The position numbers and the translations under genes are program-made. Below are positions 7,847 through 16,620 of a DNA stretch of 51,944 bases, piece by piece. A model generated the notes under the pieces. The model worked only from the letters and a program-made list of their open reading frames with translations, made no database searches and was not told the DNA's origin. The DNA is from Muribaculaceae bacterium (GTDB lineage Bacteria; Bacteroidota; Bacteroidia; Bacteroidales; Muribaculaceae). Numbering within the stretch: the stretch's first letter is position 1; each line of letters begins with the position of its first letter. The stretch is from contig VSPM01000014.1 of the NCBI GenBank assembly GCA_009775365.1, positions 1 to 51,944 on the forward strand, given 5' to 3'.

Positions 7847-7860
7847 CCCGCTTTTCCGGT

Positions 7861-7884
7861 GGGGGCACAATCAAATGTGCTCCC
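7861..7884 (+). terminator. GC-rich hairpin after the Lrp gene
   Basis: GGGGGCAC (7861-7868) can pair with GTGCTCCC (7877-7884), with one G-T pair. No T run follows, so termination is uncertain; it could instead be part of the leader of the next gene. Confidence 0.35.
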
Positions 7885-7916
7885 GGCCGCCGGGGAAGGA
7901 CAATATCAACTCCCGA

Positions 7917-10397
7917 ATGAAGATGAAAAATAATTACATCTATTCCATCATGGCTGCTCTGCTACTTGCAGTAGTGGCTTTCTTGTTTTTCTTCCCTGAC
8001 GACATTGAGGGAAATGTGCTTCGACAGCACGACACCATGCAAGGCATAGCCAACGGGCAGGAGGGGAAAGCCTTCTATGAAGCCACAGGCGAGACAACAC
8101 GCTGGACAAACTCCCTCTTCTCCGGAATGCCTAATTTCCAGATAGCCCCATCCTATCCGGCCAACACCGCCCTTACCTGGGTGGCGAAAGCCTACTCCCT
8201 CTGGCTCCCGGCCCCGGCAAACCTTCTCTTTATCATGATGCTCGGATTCTTCATAATGGGGCTGAGCTTCAAACTCAAATGGTATTACGCGCTGTTCGGG
8301 TCTGTGGCATGGGGATTCTCAACTTATTTCATCATTATCATCGGCGCAGGACACATCTGGAAATTTGTGACCCTCGCCTATATCCCGCCTACAATCGGCG
8401 GAATAATGCTCTGCTATAGAGGTAAATATCTAACCGGAACGGCTCTTGCCGCGCTCTTCGGGGCCTTGCAGCTCCAGAGCAACCATCCGCAGATGTCTTA
8501 CTATTTCTGCTTCGTGATCGCGTTCCTGGTCATTGCTTGGCTTGTCAACGCCATAAAGAAACATATGCTCAAGACATGGGTGGCGGCCACACTCTGCTGC
8601 GTGCTGGCTGCGGCCTTCGCTGTGGGAGCAAACTCCGCGAGCCTTTACAACTCATGGGAATATGCAAAGGAAACCGTGAGAGGGAAGGCAACTGACCTCA
8701 CCCCGGCCACAGGAGACCGGCAGGCCGGAATGGACCGCGACGCTATCACGGCCTGGAGCTACGGGCTCGACGAGACTTTCTCGCTTCTAATCCCTAACGT
8801 AAAAGGTGGCGCCACTATCAAGCCCATGGCCGGCGACAACCAATATCTCGGCGTAGACCTTACAGACAAAGCCGACGAACTTTACCTTTCTCCACAGGAA
8901 CGACAGTTCATTGGCCAGTTCCCGCAATATTTCGGCGACCAGCCTATGACCAACGGCCCGGTCTATGTGGGCTCTTTCATTCTCATTCTGGCAATTCTCG
9001 CACTGTTTGTGGTTGAAGGCCCTGTGAAATGGGCATTGTTTGCCGTGTCGGTGCTTGCAATACTCCTCTCCTGGGGACACAATTTCAGTGCCTTCACAAA
9101 TTTCTTTATCGACTCATTCCCCGGCTACAACAAGTTCAGGGCCGTGGCAAGCATCCTTGTGATTGTAGAGTTCACAGTGGTGCTGCTGGCCACAATGTGC
9201 GTGCGCAAGATAGCGGAGACCCCTGACTTCCTCGCGCGCTATAAATGGACCCTCTACACAGTGACAGGGCTTGGCGCCCTTGTGTGTGTGGCAGGCTGGC
9301 TGGCCCCCTCAATCTTTGGGTCTCCTTTCAGCGCCAGAGAAGTGGAACAGCTCACACAAATGGGAATGTTCACCTCTCCCGAATACGCCCACCTGTGGAA
9401 CGCCGTGCGCGAAACCCGCTTGAGCCTTGTGGCGGCCGACTCCCTTCGCTCACTGATTTTCATTGCCCTCGGATTCGGAGTGACAATGCTTTGGCTGAAA
9501 GGAGCGTTCAGCAACAATAAAGGGGTGTTTGCATGCTGCCTGACGGCTGTGGCGCTTATCGACCTATACCCTGTAGACAAACGATATGTTAGCTCCGAGA
9601 GTTTCACAGCGCCCACCTCAAACGACAACGCTTTCCGCAAGACGGCTGCCGATGAGGCAATCCTCGCCGACAAGAGCAACTACAGGGTGATGGATGTGGC
9701 CGGGTTCGGCGACGCACGCTCCTCCTATTTCCACAAAACTATCGGTGGCTATCACGCGGCGAAGCTCACGCGCTACAACGACCTCATAACACATCAGATC
9801 TCAAAGGGGAATCCCGCCGTGCTCAATATGCTCAATGCTAAATATTTCCTCAACGGCGACCAATATGAATTAAATCCCGACGCCCTCGGCAACGCATGGA
9901 TTATCGATGACATCAAATATGTGGCGACCCCTGACCTTGAGATGGCCGCGCTCGACACCATCAACCCGAAGCATTATGCCGTGGCCGACCGCTCTTTTGA
10001 GCCTGTGCTCGGCAAGGCTTCTGCCAAAATCCCCGGCGACACCATCTACGAAACAGCCTACGCCCCCAACCGACTCGCCTATAAGAGCAAACTGGGGAAA
10101 GAGAATGTGGCCGTGTTCAGCGAAATATTCTTCCCCTGGGGATGGACGGCAACCATCGATGGCAAAACAACCCCAATCGGGCGCGTGAACTATGTGCTTC
10201 GCGCCTTGAAAGTGCCGGCGGGAGAGCACGAGATTGTATTCTCGTTCGACCCACAGTCGCTCAAAGTGACCAACACTCTTGCAATGATTTCCGTGGGAGT
10301 GATATTCCTGGTGTGCGCGGCAGCCGCAGGGCTATGGTTGATTCATGTGTTCGGCTCTCGCTCCGAAAAGCTTGGGGTGAAGAATGAGAGGGAGTAA
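7917..10397 (+). CDS. YfhO-family multi-pass membrane protein (GT-C-like)
   Basis: The 826-residue protein has an N-terminal membrane anchor, a first acidic loop (FPDDIEGNVLRQHDTMQGIANGQ), about a dozen membrane segments, a soluble region near 600-790 and a last helix near the C-terminus. This is the layout of YfhO proteins, which belong to the GT-C glycosyltransferase superfamily; relatives decorate teichoic acids or surface glycans with undecaprenyl-linked sugars. The DFFPWGW-type patch FFPWGWTATIDGKTTPI near the C-terminus is also typical. The start MKMKNNYIYS is preferred over an upstream in-frame ATG, which would prepend a charged, non-hydrophobic extension. Probably co-transcribed with the next two genes. 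Confidence 0.87.
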   Translation: MKMKNNYIYSIMAALLLAVVAFLFFFPDDIEGNVLRQHDTMQGIANGQEGKAFYEATGETTRWTNSLFSGMPNFQIAPSYPANTALTWVAKAYSLWLPAPANLLFIMMLGFFIMGLSFKLKWYYALFGSVAWGFSTYFIIIIGAGHIWKFVTLAYIPPTIGGIMLCYRGKYLTGTALAALFGALQLQSNHPQMSYYFCFVIAFLVIAWLVNAIKKHMLKTWVAATLCCVLAAAFAVGANSASLYNSWEYAKETVRGKATDLTPATGDRQAGMDRDAITAWSYGLDETFSLLIPNVKGGATIKPMAGDNQYLGVDLTDKADELYLSPQERQFIGQFPQYFGDQPMTNGPVYVGSFILILAILALFVVEGPVKWALFAVSVLAILLSWGHNFSAFTNFFIDSFPGYNKFRAVASILVIVEFTVVLLATMCVRKIAETPDFLARYKWTLYTVTGLGALVCVAGWLAPSIFGSPFSAREVEQLTQMGMFTSPEYAHLWNAVRETRLSLVAADSLRSLIFIALGFGVTMLWLKGAFSNNKGVFACCLTAVALIDLYPVDKRYVSSESFTAPTSNDNAFRKTAADEAILADKSNYRVMDVAGFGDARSSYFHKTIGGYHAAKLTRYNDLITHQISKGNPAVLNMLNAKYFLNGDQYELNPDALGNAWIIDDIKYVATPDLEMAALDTINPKHYAVADRSFEPVLGKASAKIPGDTIYETAYAPNRLAYKSKLGKENVAVFSEIFFPWGWTATIDGKTTPIGRVNYVLRALKVPAGEHEIVFSFDPQSLKVTNTLAMISVGVIFLVCAAAAGLWLIHVFGSRSEKLGVKNERE

Positions 10398-10399
10398 CA

Positions 10400-10972
10400 G
10401 TGAACCCTCTCGCCCTCATATGGAACAATTATCTTAGGTGGCGCCACTCAAAGGGGTTTGGCGTGCATTCACCTTTTGCCTATAATCTGGTGACAACGGT
10501 TGTGCGCCCGGGCATATACGGATATTACGGATATGACGACATCGAGAGCGCAATCTATGAAGAGACCGACAATCCCGACGGCGACCCCGCTCTGGAAAAT
10601 GACGCCCGCTTGCTTCTGAGGCTGGCAGTCTGCCTGAAGACGGAAAGACTTGTGCTGATGCGCTGCGGCAATAAGCCTTTTGAGGCGGCGGCCAAAGGCG
10701 CGGGAATACACTGCCTGAAAATTGCGGGAGCCTCCGATTTTTCTGCAAAACCGGGCGACATCGTGGTCTTGGCAGATGAATCAGGCTCTCCTGAAGAAGT
10801 GGCAAGCCTTTTGAAAGCAGGAGCGGCTGTCACAGGCTTCGATTCCCCGATAAACAATTTATCAGCAACGGCGCAATCTCAGGGATATGGGCTGTTGCTG
10901 ACCGGGAAACGTGTCTTCATCGCCATTCCCAACAAAGGGATGGCTTTTGTGGAATATTCCATGAGATTCTGA
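10400..10972 (+). CDS. Degenerate SAM-methyltransferase-like protein, GTG start
   Basis: The GTG start lies two bases after the yfhO stop. The 190-residue product opens with YLRWRHSKGFGVHSPFAYNL, a signature found at the N-terminus of a Bacteroidota class I methyltransferase group. Where relatives have the glycine-rich SAM loop after the strand, this protein has RLVLMRCGNKPFEAA, and it is shorter than usual. It therefore probably has the fold but not the activity; a structural or regulatory role is possible. The frame is intact and the spacing to both neighbours is tight, arguing that it is expressed. Confidence 0.7.
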   Translation: MNPLALIWNNYLRWRHSKGFGVHSPFAYNLVTTVVRPGIYGYYGYDDIESAIYEETDNPDGDPALENDARLLLRLAVCLKTERLVLMRCGNKPFEAAAKGAGIHCLKIAGASDFSAKPGDIVVLADESGSPEEVASLLKAGAAVTGFDSPINNLSATAQSQGYGLLLTGKRVFIAIPNKGMAFVEYSMRF

Positions 10973-10973
10973 T

Positions 10974-11927
10974 ATGGACTCACACCTGTCACCCGGCTTC
11001 AATGCCGGCCCTCGCCCTCTGAAGCCAACAGAAAAAATACTTCTTGACTTCGAGGCCCACCTTCTGCTCGAGCGCAACCTGTCTCAGAACACCGCCTCCG
11101 CATATGGAGTGGACGTGGCTCATCTTATCGACTTTATCGAAGCAGAAGGAATCGACATCACCCGGATAAGCAACGACCATATCCACACTCTACTTGCCAC
11201 TATCCGCGACATGGGAATCTCCCCGCGCTCACAGGCGCGCATGATTGCCGGGATAAGGTCGTTTTTCAGATTCCTGCGCACAGAAGGATACATAAAGACC
11301 GACCCTTCAGAGCTTATCGAGTCGCCTCGCCTCGGCAGAGACCTCCCCGACGTGCTGTCGGTGGAAGAAATCGACGCCATGATCGCCGCCATCCCCCCCG
11401 GCAAAGAGGAATCGCCGCGAAACCACGCAATCATAGAGACCCTCTACGGGTCAGGGCTACGGGTGTCGGAGCTTGTTGACGCCCGCCTTTCACGGCTTAA
11501 CCTTGACGACGCTCTTCTCATAGTGGAAGGGAAAGGGAGCAAGCAACGCATTGTGCCGGTGTCGCCGGTAGCCATCGACCTCATTCGCGACTATCTCCCC
11601 ATGAGGCAGCGTCTCAACATAAAGCCGCAAGGCGACGACATCATTTTTCTGAACCGCAGAGGAGCCCCGCTGTCGAGAGTGATGGTGTTCTACATAATCC
11701 GCGACCTTGCGGCCGCCGCAGGAATAGGCAAGACCGTCAGCCCTCACACCCTCCGCCACTCCTTCGCAACCCATCTTCTCGAGGGGGGAGCCAACCTCCG
11801 CGCAATCCAGGAAATGCTCGGCCACGAGTCGATTGCCACCACTGAGCTATACCTCCATCTCGACCGCTCGAAACTGAGAAAGGAGCTCCTCGAACATCAC
11901 CCGCACTACAAATCGGTTAATTTATGA
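10974..11927 (+). CDS. xerD: Site-specific tyrosine recombinase XerD-like
   Basis: XerC/XerD resolve chromosome dimers at dif during division. The 317-residue protein has the N-terminal SAM-like core-binding domain (residues about 20-110) and the catalytic domain with all active-site residues: R163 in YGSGLRVSEL, K187 in EGKGSKQR, H258 and R261 in SPHTLRHSFATH, H284 in MLGHESI, and nucleophile Y293 in TELYLHLD. Length, conserved context and lack of nearby mobile genes favour a housekeeping Xer over an integrase. XerC versus XerD cannot be settled from one copy. It starts one base after the preceding stop. Confidence 0.9.
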   Translation: MDSHLSPGFNAGPRPLKPTEKILLDFEAHLLLERNLSQNTASAYGVDVAHLIDFIEAEGIDITRISNDHIHTLLATIRDMGISPRSQARMIAGIRSFFRFLRTEGYIKTDPSELIESPRLGRDLPDVLSVEEIDAMIAAIPPGKEESPRNHAIIETLYGSGLRVSELVDARLSRLNLDDALLIVEGKGSKQRIVPVSPVAIDLIRDYLPMRQRLNIKPQGDDIIFLNRRGAPLSRVMVFYIIRDLAAAAGIGKTVSPHTLRHSFATHLLEGGANLRAIQEMLGHESIATTELYLHLDRSKLRKELLEHHPHYKSVNL

Positions 11928-11955
11928 TAAAAACATATCAAAATAACACCCACGC

Positions 11956-11986
11956 TTGCATATGACCGATTTTATCTATATATTTG
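11956..11986 (+). promoter_or_regulatory. Promoter of galK-galM
   Basis: TTG at 11956-11958 and TATATTTG at 11979-11986 are spaced by 20 bases. The untranslated leader to galK would be about 175 bases and carries the short repeats described separately. Confidence 0.6.
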
Positions 11987-11990
11987 CTGA

Positions 11991-12115
11991 CAATCTATAA
12001 GATTTGTAAGACCCTTAAAACTTATAAGACTTATAAGACCTATTAAACCTATTAAATTAAAGACCATATTAACCTTTCTGACCTAAACGACCTTTATAAC
12101 CTTTATCAAAACCCT
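11991..12115 (+). repeat. Degenerate 9-10-base repeats in the galK leader
   Basis: Imperfect units ending in ACC or GAC (CTTATAAGAC, TTATAAGACC, TATTAAACC, CTAAACGACC, TTTATAACC) are strung together in the leader between the galK promoter and its ATG. No clear hairpin with a T run is present. Function unknown. Confidence 0.6.
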
Positions 12116-12165
12116 CTTGCAAAACACCCAAGAAAGCAAAAACTCAAATCCCAAAATCAATAATC

Positions 12166-13329
12166 ATGACAACTGAAGAAATGCAGAAAAAAATCGAGAA
12201 GGTATTCTCAGAGCGTTTTGGCGGCAAAGGCAATATCTATGCCTCTGCCGGGCGAATCAACCTTATTGGCGAGCACACCGACTATAACGGCGGCTTCGTG
12301 TTCCCCGGAGCGATTGACAAAGTGATCATGGCCGAGGTGCGCCCCAACGGACTCGACATCGTGAGAGTGTTCTCAATCGACATCGACCAGTATTGCGAAT
12401 TCGGGCTCAATGAGGAAGATGCGCCAAAAGAGTCATGGGCACGCTACATATTCGGAATCTGCCGCGAAATACAGAAACGCGGAGGCGACGTGAAGGGCTT
12501 CGACGCCGTGTTTGCCGGAAATGTGCCCCTTGGAGCCGGGCTCAGCTCCTCTGCCGCCCTTGAATCTTGCTTCGCCTTCGCACTCAACGACCTATATAAC
12601 GGCAACAATATAGACAAGTTCGAGCTTGCACGCATCGGACAGTCGACAGAACATAACTACTGCGGCGTAAACTGCGGAATCATGGACCAGTTCGCATCTG
12701 TGTTCGGACGCAAAGGCAATCTCATGCGCCTTGACTGCCGCTCTATGGAGTTTGAATATTTCCCCTTCAGTCCCGAGAACTATCGTCTCGTGCTCGTTGA
12801 CTCTCGCGTGAAGCATGAGCTCGCCGACTCTCCCTACAACAAACGACGCGAATCTTGCGAGCGTGTGGCAAAACGTCTCGGCATCGAAACTCTCCGCGAC
12901 GCCACCATGGAGGCCCTGAATAAAATCAAGACAGACATCACGGCTGAAGACTTCTTCCGCGCCAAATTCGTGATCGAGGAGAAAGAGAGAGTGCTTGCAG
13001 TGTGCGACGCACTCAACGCCGGCGACTATGAGACTGTGGGCCGGAAAATGTATGAGACTCACGCCGGACTCTCCAAAGACTACGAAGTGAGCTGCGAGGA
13101 GCTCGACTTCCTCAACGATGTGGCCAAAGAGCTTGGCGTGACAGGCTCGAGAATAATGGGCGGCGGCTTCGGCGGATGCACAATCAACCTTCTCCCCAAC
13201 GACCTCCACGACAAGTTTGTGAAAGAGGTGACAGCTCGCTTCAATGAGAAATATGGCCACGAGCCCAAGATCTATGACGTGGTAATCTCCGATGGCGCCC
13301 GCCTTGTGGAAGAGAGTCCAAAAGAATAA
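12166..13329 (+). CDS. galK: Galactokinase
   Basis: GalK phosphorylates galactose at C1 with ATP, the entry step of the Leloir pathway. The 387-residue protein carries the galactokinase signature GRINLIGEHTDYNGG near residues 28-42, the GHMP ATP loop GAGLSSSAALE near 126-136, and the third motif MGGGFGGC near 332. The catalytic aspartate is in the CGVNCGIMDQFAS region. galM follows after 25 bases, forming a galactose-use operon without a galT in this window. Confidence 0.96.
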   Translation: MTTEEMQKKIEKVFSERFGGKGNIYASAGRINLIGEHTDYNGGFVFPGAIDKVIMAEVRPNGLDIVRVFSIDIDQYCEFGLNEEDAPKESWARYIFGICREIQKRGGDVKGFDAVFAGNVPLGAGLSSSAALESCFAFALNDLYNGNNIDKFELARIGQSTEHNYCGVNCGIMDQFASVFGRKGNLMRLDCRSMEFEYFPFSPENYRLVLVDSRVKHELADSPYNKRRESCERVAKRLGIETLRDATMEALNKIKTDITAEDFFRAKFVIEEKERVLAVCDALNAGDYETVGRKMYETHAGLSKDYEVSCEELDFLNDVAKELGVTGSRIMGGGFGGCTINLLPNDLHDKFVKEVTARFNEKYGHEPKIYDVVISDGARLVEESPKE

Positions 13330-13354
13330 AAAAACGTCAACACCTTTTTTTGAC

Positions 13355-14401
13355 ATGAAAATAACAAAACGGGCAGTGACTTCCCCTTTCGGAGAAATCA
13401 CTCTCTTCAACATAGAGAACGCATCGGGTGCCTCTGTGGAGCTCTCTTCGCTCGGCGCAGGGATTGTGGCCGCAAGAGTGCCCGACAAAGACGGACGGAT
13501 TGAAAACGTGGTCCTGGCCTATGCCAACCCGGCCGACTACATGGCTGACGGGCCTTGCCTCGGCAAGATTCCCGGACGCTATGCAAACCGCATATGCAAG
13601 GGGCATCTTCAGGTGGACGGAGCCACACATCAGCTCTCAATCAACAATGGCCCCAACGCGCTGCACGGCGGCCCGACAGGGTTTCAGAACAGAATCTGGG
13701 AAGCCGAGGAACTACCCGACGGAGTGAAATTCACTTATCGTTCAGCCGACGGCGAGGAGAACTATCCCGGCAACCTGACCGCTGTGGCAGAATATCGATG
13801 GAACGACAACAACGTGCTGTCGCTCAATCTATCGACCACTACCGACAAGGCTACTGTCGTGAATCTCACAAACCATGCATACTTCAATCTTGAAGGCGCC
13901 GACTCAGGCACTGTGCTGACCCACAAGATGAAGATAAACGCTTCGCGCTATCTCCCCACCGACGAGACCCAGATCCCCACAGGCGAATTCGCCGAAGTGA
14001 AAGGCACCCCCATGGACTTCCTTGAGGCCAAAGAGATTGGAGCCGACATAAAGAAGGATTTCACACCGCTCAAAATCGGCAAGGGCTATGACCATTGCTG
14101 GGTGAACGACGGATGGGAGAAAGGAAAGATGATTGATGAGATAGTCACTCTCACAGCTCCCGAATCAGGCAGAGTGCTCACCGTCGGCTCCACGCAGCCC
14201 GGAGTGCAGATATACACCGGCAACTGGCTTGCAGGGTGCCCTCTCAATGCCTCCGGCAGATGCTATGACGACTACGACGGAGTGGCAATCGAAATGCAGG
14301 GATTCCCCGACGCACCCAACAAGCCGGAGTTTCCGTCGCAGGAACTGCGTCCCGGAGAAGAATACAGGCAGACAATACGGTTTGCATTCTCTGTGAGATA
14401 A
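13355..14401 (+). CDS. galM: Aldose 1-epimerase (mutarotase)
   Basis: GalM interconverts alpha and beta anomers of galactose, feeding galactokinase. The 348-residue protein has the conserved substrate-binding patches NRICKGHLQVDG, NGPNALHGG, the catalytic histidine in LTNHAYFNL and the catalytic glutamate in IEMQGFPDAPN. An in-frame ATG at 13292 overlaps galK in an unrelated sequence, so the ATG at 13355, 25 bases after galK, is chosen. No signal peptide is seen, so it is probably cytoplasmic. Confidence 0.94.
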   Translation: MKITKRAVTSPFGEITLFNIENASGASVELSSLGAGIVAARVPDKDGRIENVVLAYANPADYMADGPCLGKIPGRYANRICKGHLQVDGATHQLSINNGPNALHGGPTGFQNRIWEAEELPDGVKFTYRSADGEENYPGNLTAVAEYRWNDNNVLSLNLSTTTDKATVVNLTNHAYFNLEGADSGTVLTHKMKINASRYLPTDETQIPTGEFAEVKGTPMDFLEAKEIGADIKKDFTPLKIGKGYDHCWVNDGWEKGKMIDEIVTLTAPESGRVLTVGSTQPGVQIYTGNWLAGCPLNASGRCYDDYDGVAIEMQGFPDAPNKPEFPSQELRPGEEYRQTIRFAFSVR

Positions 14402-14436
14402 CTGCAATTAGAGCGCGCTCTTAAAGCCTGCTCAAA

Positions 14437-14490
14437 ATAAAGAGAACCGGGAAGAGCTATCAAAGGAAAGCTCTTCCCGGTTCTCTTTAT
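14437..14490 (+). terminator. 22-base-pair inverted repeat after galM
   Basis: Perfect arms at 14437-14458 and 14469-14490 flank a 10-base loop. The arms begin and end AT-rich, so the tail TTCTCTTTAT can serve as the U tract. It is symmetrical and ends 9 bases before the next gene's -33 element. Confidence 0.8.
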
Positions 14491-14498
14491 GTTATGAA

Positions 14499-14529
14499 TT
14501 TGTGGGTTGAGTATTTTTTTGTAATTTTG
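14499..14529 (+). promoter_or_regulatory. Promoter abutting the acyltransferase start codon
   Basis: TTTG at 14499-14502 and TAATTTTG at 14522-14529 are 19 bases apart. The ATG is only five bases after the -7 element, so the transcript would start at or next to the start codon. Confidence 0.65.
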
Positions 14530-14533
14530 TGGT

Positions 14534-15394
14534 ATGGATAAGAACACTCCTGAAACCGGCACACAGGCTCTGCGCCCCGATGTGCTCAATTATGACGACA
14601 TCCGCAAGATGGCCCCCGCTCTCGAAGGCCACGAAAAACTTGTCAACAAGGTGCTTCACCTCCTTTCTATCGACAAGGTGAACCGCATACACAGCGATTA
14701 TTGCGACACTCCCGGAATCCCTTTCGCTCAGCGTCTTGTAAAAGAAGAGTTCAAATGGAAACTGAGAATCGACAATCTTGATGTGCTTGCAGGGTTTAAG
14801 GATGGCCCGTTTATCACCGTGAGCAATCATCCCTTCGGAAGCTACGACGGCATTCTGCTGCTCGACATTGTGGGAACATTCCGGCCTGACTATAAAGTGA
14901 TGGTCAACCTTATCCTGAACCAGATTCAGGCCATGCGCCCCAACTTCATAGCCGTCGACCCCTTGAAAAGCGACGACCCGGAGAAGAAGAAAATCACGAT
15001 GCAGGGCATACGCACCGCAATGAAGCATGTGAAAGAAGGGCATCCTCTCGGATTCTTCCCGGCCGGGGCTGTGGCGAAAGCAGACAAGACTCTCCATGTG
15101 AACGACCGCGAGTGGCAGCCTTCGGTGATAAGGCTAATCCACCAGTTAAAAGTGCCCGTGATTCCTATTTTCTTCCACGGCCACAACTCCACATTCTTCA
15201 ATATATTAGGAATGATTGACTGGCGTCTGCGCACTCTTCGTCTCCCCGGAGAAATCATGAAGACGTATGGCAAGGAGGTGCACGTCTCTATCGGCAGCCC
15301 CATCTCTGTGGAGCGGCAGAACGAATGCGGCTCTGTTGAAGCCCTCGGCGAGATGCTACGGGCTGAAACCTACAAACTGAAGTCAATAAAATGA
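14534..15394 (+). CDS. Lysophospholipid acyltransferase / haemolysin-like PlsC-fold protein
   Basis: The 286-residue protein belongs to the glycerophospholipid acyltransferase fold: the catalytic histidine and aspartate lie in SNHPFGSYDG (spacing HX5D, as in the Bacteroidota haemolysin-like subgroup rather than the usual HX4D), and the glycerophosphate-binding motif is FFPAGAV near residue 176. No membrane helix is obvious; relatives are peripheral membrane enzymes that acylate lysophospholipids or amino-acid lipids. It is the first gene of an overlapping operon with the sigma-54 activator, lptE and secG. If ATG 14534 is correct the mRNA is leaderless; an internal ATG at 14609 would give a leader of about 75 bases but would cut off 25 residues. 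Confidence 0.82.
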   Translation: MDKNTPETGTQALRPDVLNYDDIRKMAPALEGHEKLVNKVLHLLSIDKVNRIHSDYCDTPGIPFAQRLVKEEFKWKLRIDNLDVLAGFKDGPFITVSNHPFGSYDGILLLDIVGTFRPDYKVMVNLILNQIQAMRPNFIAVDPLKSDDPEKKKITMQGIRTAMKHVKEGHPLGFFPAGAVAKADKTLHVNDREWQPSVIRLIHQLKVPVIPIFFHGHNSTFFNILGMIDWRLRTLRLPGEIMKTYGKEVHVSIGSPISVERQNECGSVEALGEMLRAETYKLKSIK

Positions 15395-16620
15395 CCATGG
15401 ACGAAGTAACAAAGGCGAAACAACGTTTCTCTATAATCGGCAACTCTCCCGCCCTCATGGGAGCGATCGAAAGGGCTGTGAAAGTGGCCCCGATCGACCT
15501 TTCAGTGCTGGTCACCGGCGAAAGCGGAAGCGGAAAGGAGTTCTTTCCGAAAATCATTCACGCTTTCGGGTCAAGGAAACATAAGAAATATATTGCCGTC
15601 AACTGCGGAGCAATTCCTGAAGGCACTATCGACAGCGAGCTTTTCGGACATGAGAAAGGCTCTTTCACCGGCGCCATAAGCGCCAGGAAAGGTTACTTTG
15701 AAGAAGCCGACGGAGGCACAATTTTCCTTGACGAAGTGGCAGAGCTCCCTCTCACCACGCAGGCAAGGCTCCTGCGTGTGCTCGAAACAGGGGAATTCCT
15801 GAAGGTGGGCTCTTCGGTGGTGCAAAAAACCGACATCAGAGTCGTGGCCGCTACAAACGTAGACCTCATAAAGGCTGTGGAGAAAGGGAAATTTCGTGAA
15901 GACCTTTACTACCGTCTATCCACAGTGGTGATAAACGTGCCGTCGCTCCATGACCGTGGCGAAGACATCCCTCTTCTGGCCCGCAAATTTGCCGCTGATT
16001 TCTCCGAGAAATATATCACAGCCCCGATATCCTTCTCCGAAGATGCGAGAAGAGCCATGATGCTCTATCGCTGGCCGGGAAACGTGAGGCAGCTGAAGAA
16101 CATCGTGGAGCAGCTCGCGCTGTTCGAGGCCGGCACAGAGGTGAACAGGCGCACTCTGATAGAGTCCCTGCCCCTCGACCATTCAGGCAACTCATCGCTA
16201 ATAACCACCCCACGGGCCACAAGCTATGAGGCGGAACGCGAAATGCTCTGGCAGACTGTTTACTCCCTGCGCAACGAGCTTGCAGAGCTACGCGCACGGT
16301 TTGACGGAATCTCTCCAGAACACACGCCCTACCCCTCCTCTCATGCCGCAACCCAGTCGCTGATAAAATATAACCCCGTCGACCCCTCCATTCATTTCGG
16401 CACGCAGCCTCAGGAAAACAGCTCAACTATAGAGGATGTAGAGGCAATGCCAACTCTGGAGGATTCTGAACGCGACGCCGTGATTGCCGCGCTGAAACGC
16501 AACAATGGCAACAAGAAGCGGGCTGCCGAACAACTCAACATTTCCCAGCGCACTCTATATCGCAAGATTCATGACTTCGGTCTTGACCTCTCCGAGGGCG
16601 CCGATTCTTCTGAACAATGA
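15391..16620 (+). CDS. Sigma-54-dependent transcriptional activator without receiver domain
   Basis: The 409-residue protein has the AAA+ sigma-54 interaction domain from the very N-terminus: Walker A GESGSGKE at 43-50, the sigma-54 contact loop GSFTGA at 90-95, Walker B IFLDEVAE at 111-118, and a Fis-type helix-turn-helix at the C-terminus (RAAEQLNISQRTLYRKI). There is no N-terminal receiver, GAF or PAS domain, so its activity must be controlled by expression or by a partner. It overlaps the acyltransferase (ATGA) and lptE (ATGA), indicating translational coupling. Confidence 0.93.
   Translation: MTMDEVTKAKQRFSIIGNSPALMGAIERAVKVAPIDLSVLVTGESGSGKEFFPKIIHAFGSRKHKKYIAVNCGAIPEGTIDSELFGHEKGSFTGAISARKGYFEEADGGTIFLDEVAELPLTTQARLLRVLETGEFLKVGSSVVQKTDIRVVAATNVDLIKAVEKGKFREDLYYRLSTVVINVPSLHDRGEDIPLLARKFAADFSEKYITAPISFSEDARRAMMLYRWPGNVRQLKNIVEQLALFEAGTEVNRRTLIESLPLDHSGNSSLITTPRATSYEAEREMLWQTVYSLRNELAELRARFDGISPEHTPYPSSHAATQSLIKYNPVDPSIHFGTQPQENSSTIEDVEAMPTLEDSERDAVIAALKRNNGNKKRAAEQLNISQRTLYRKIHDFGLDLSEGADSSEQ

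Noticed and set aside
12592..13488. A 298-residue frame antisense to galK and the start of galM
   Set aside because: A shadow of strongly codon-biased galK; no signal or family features.
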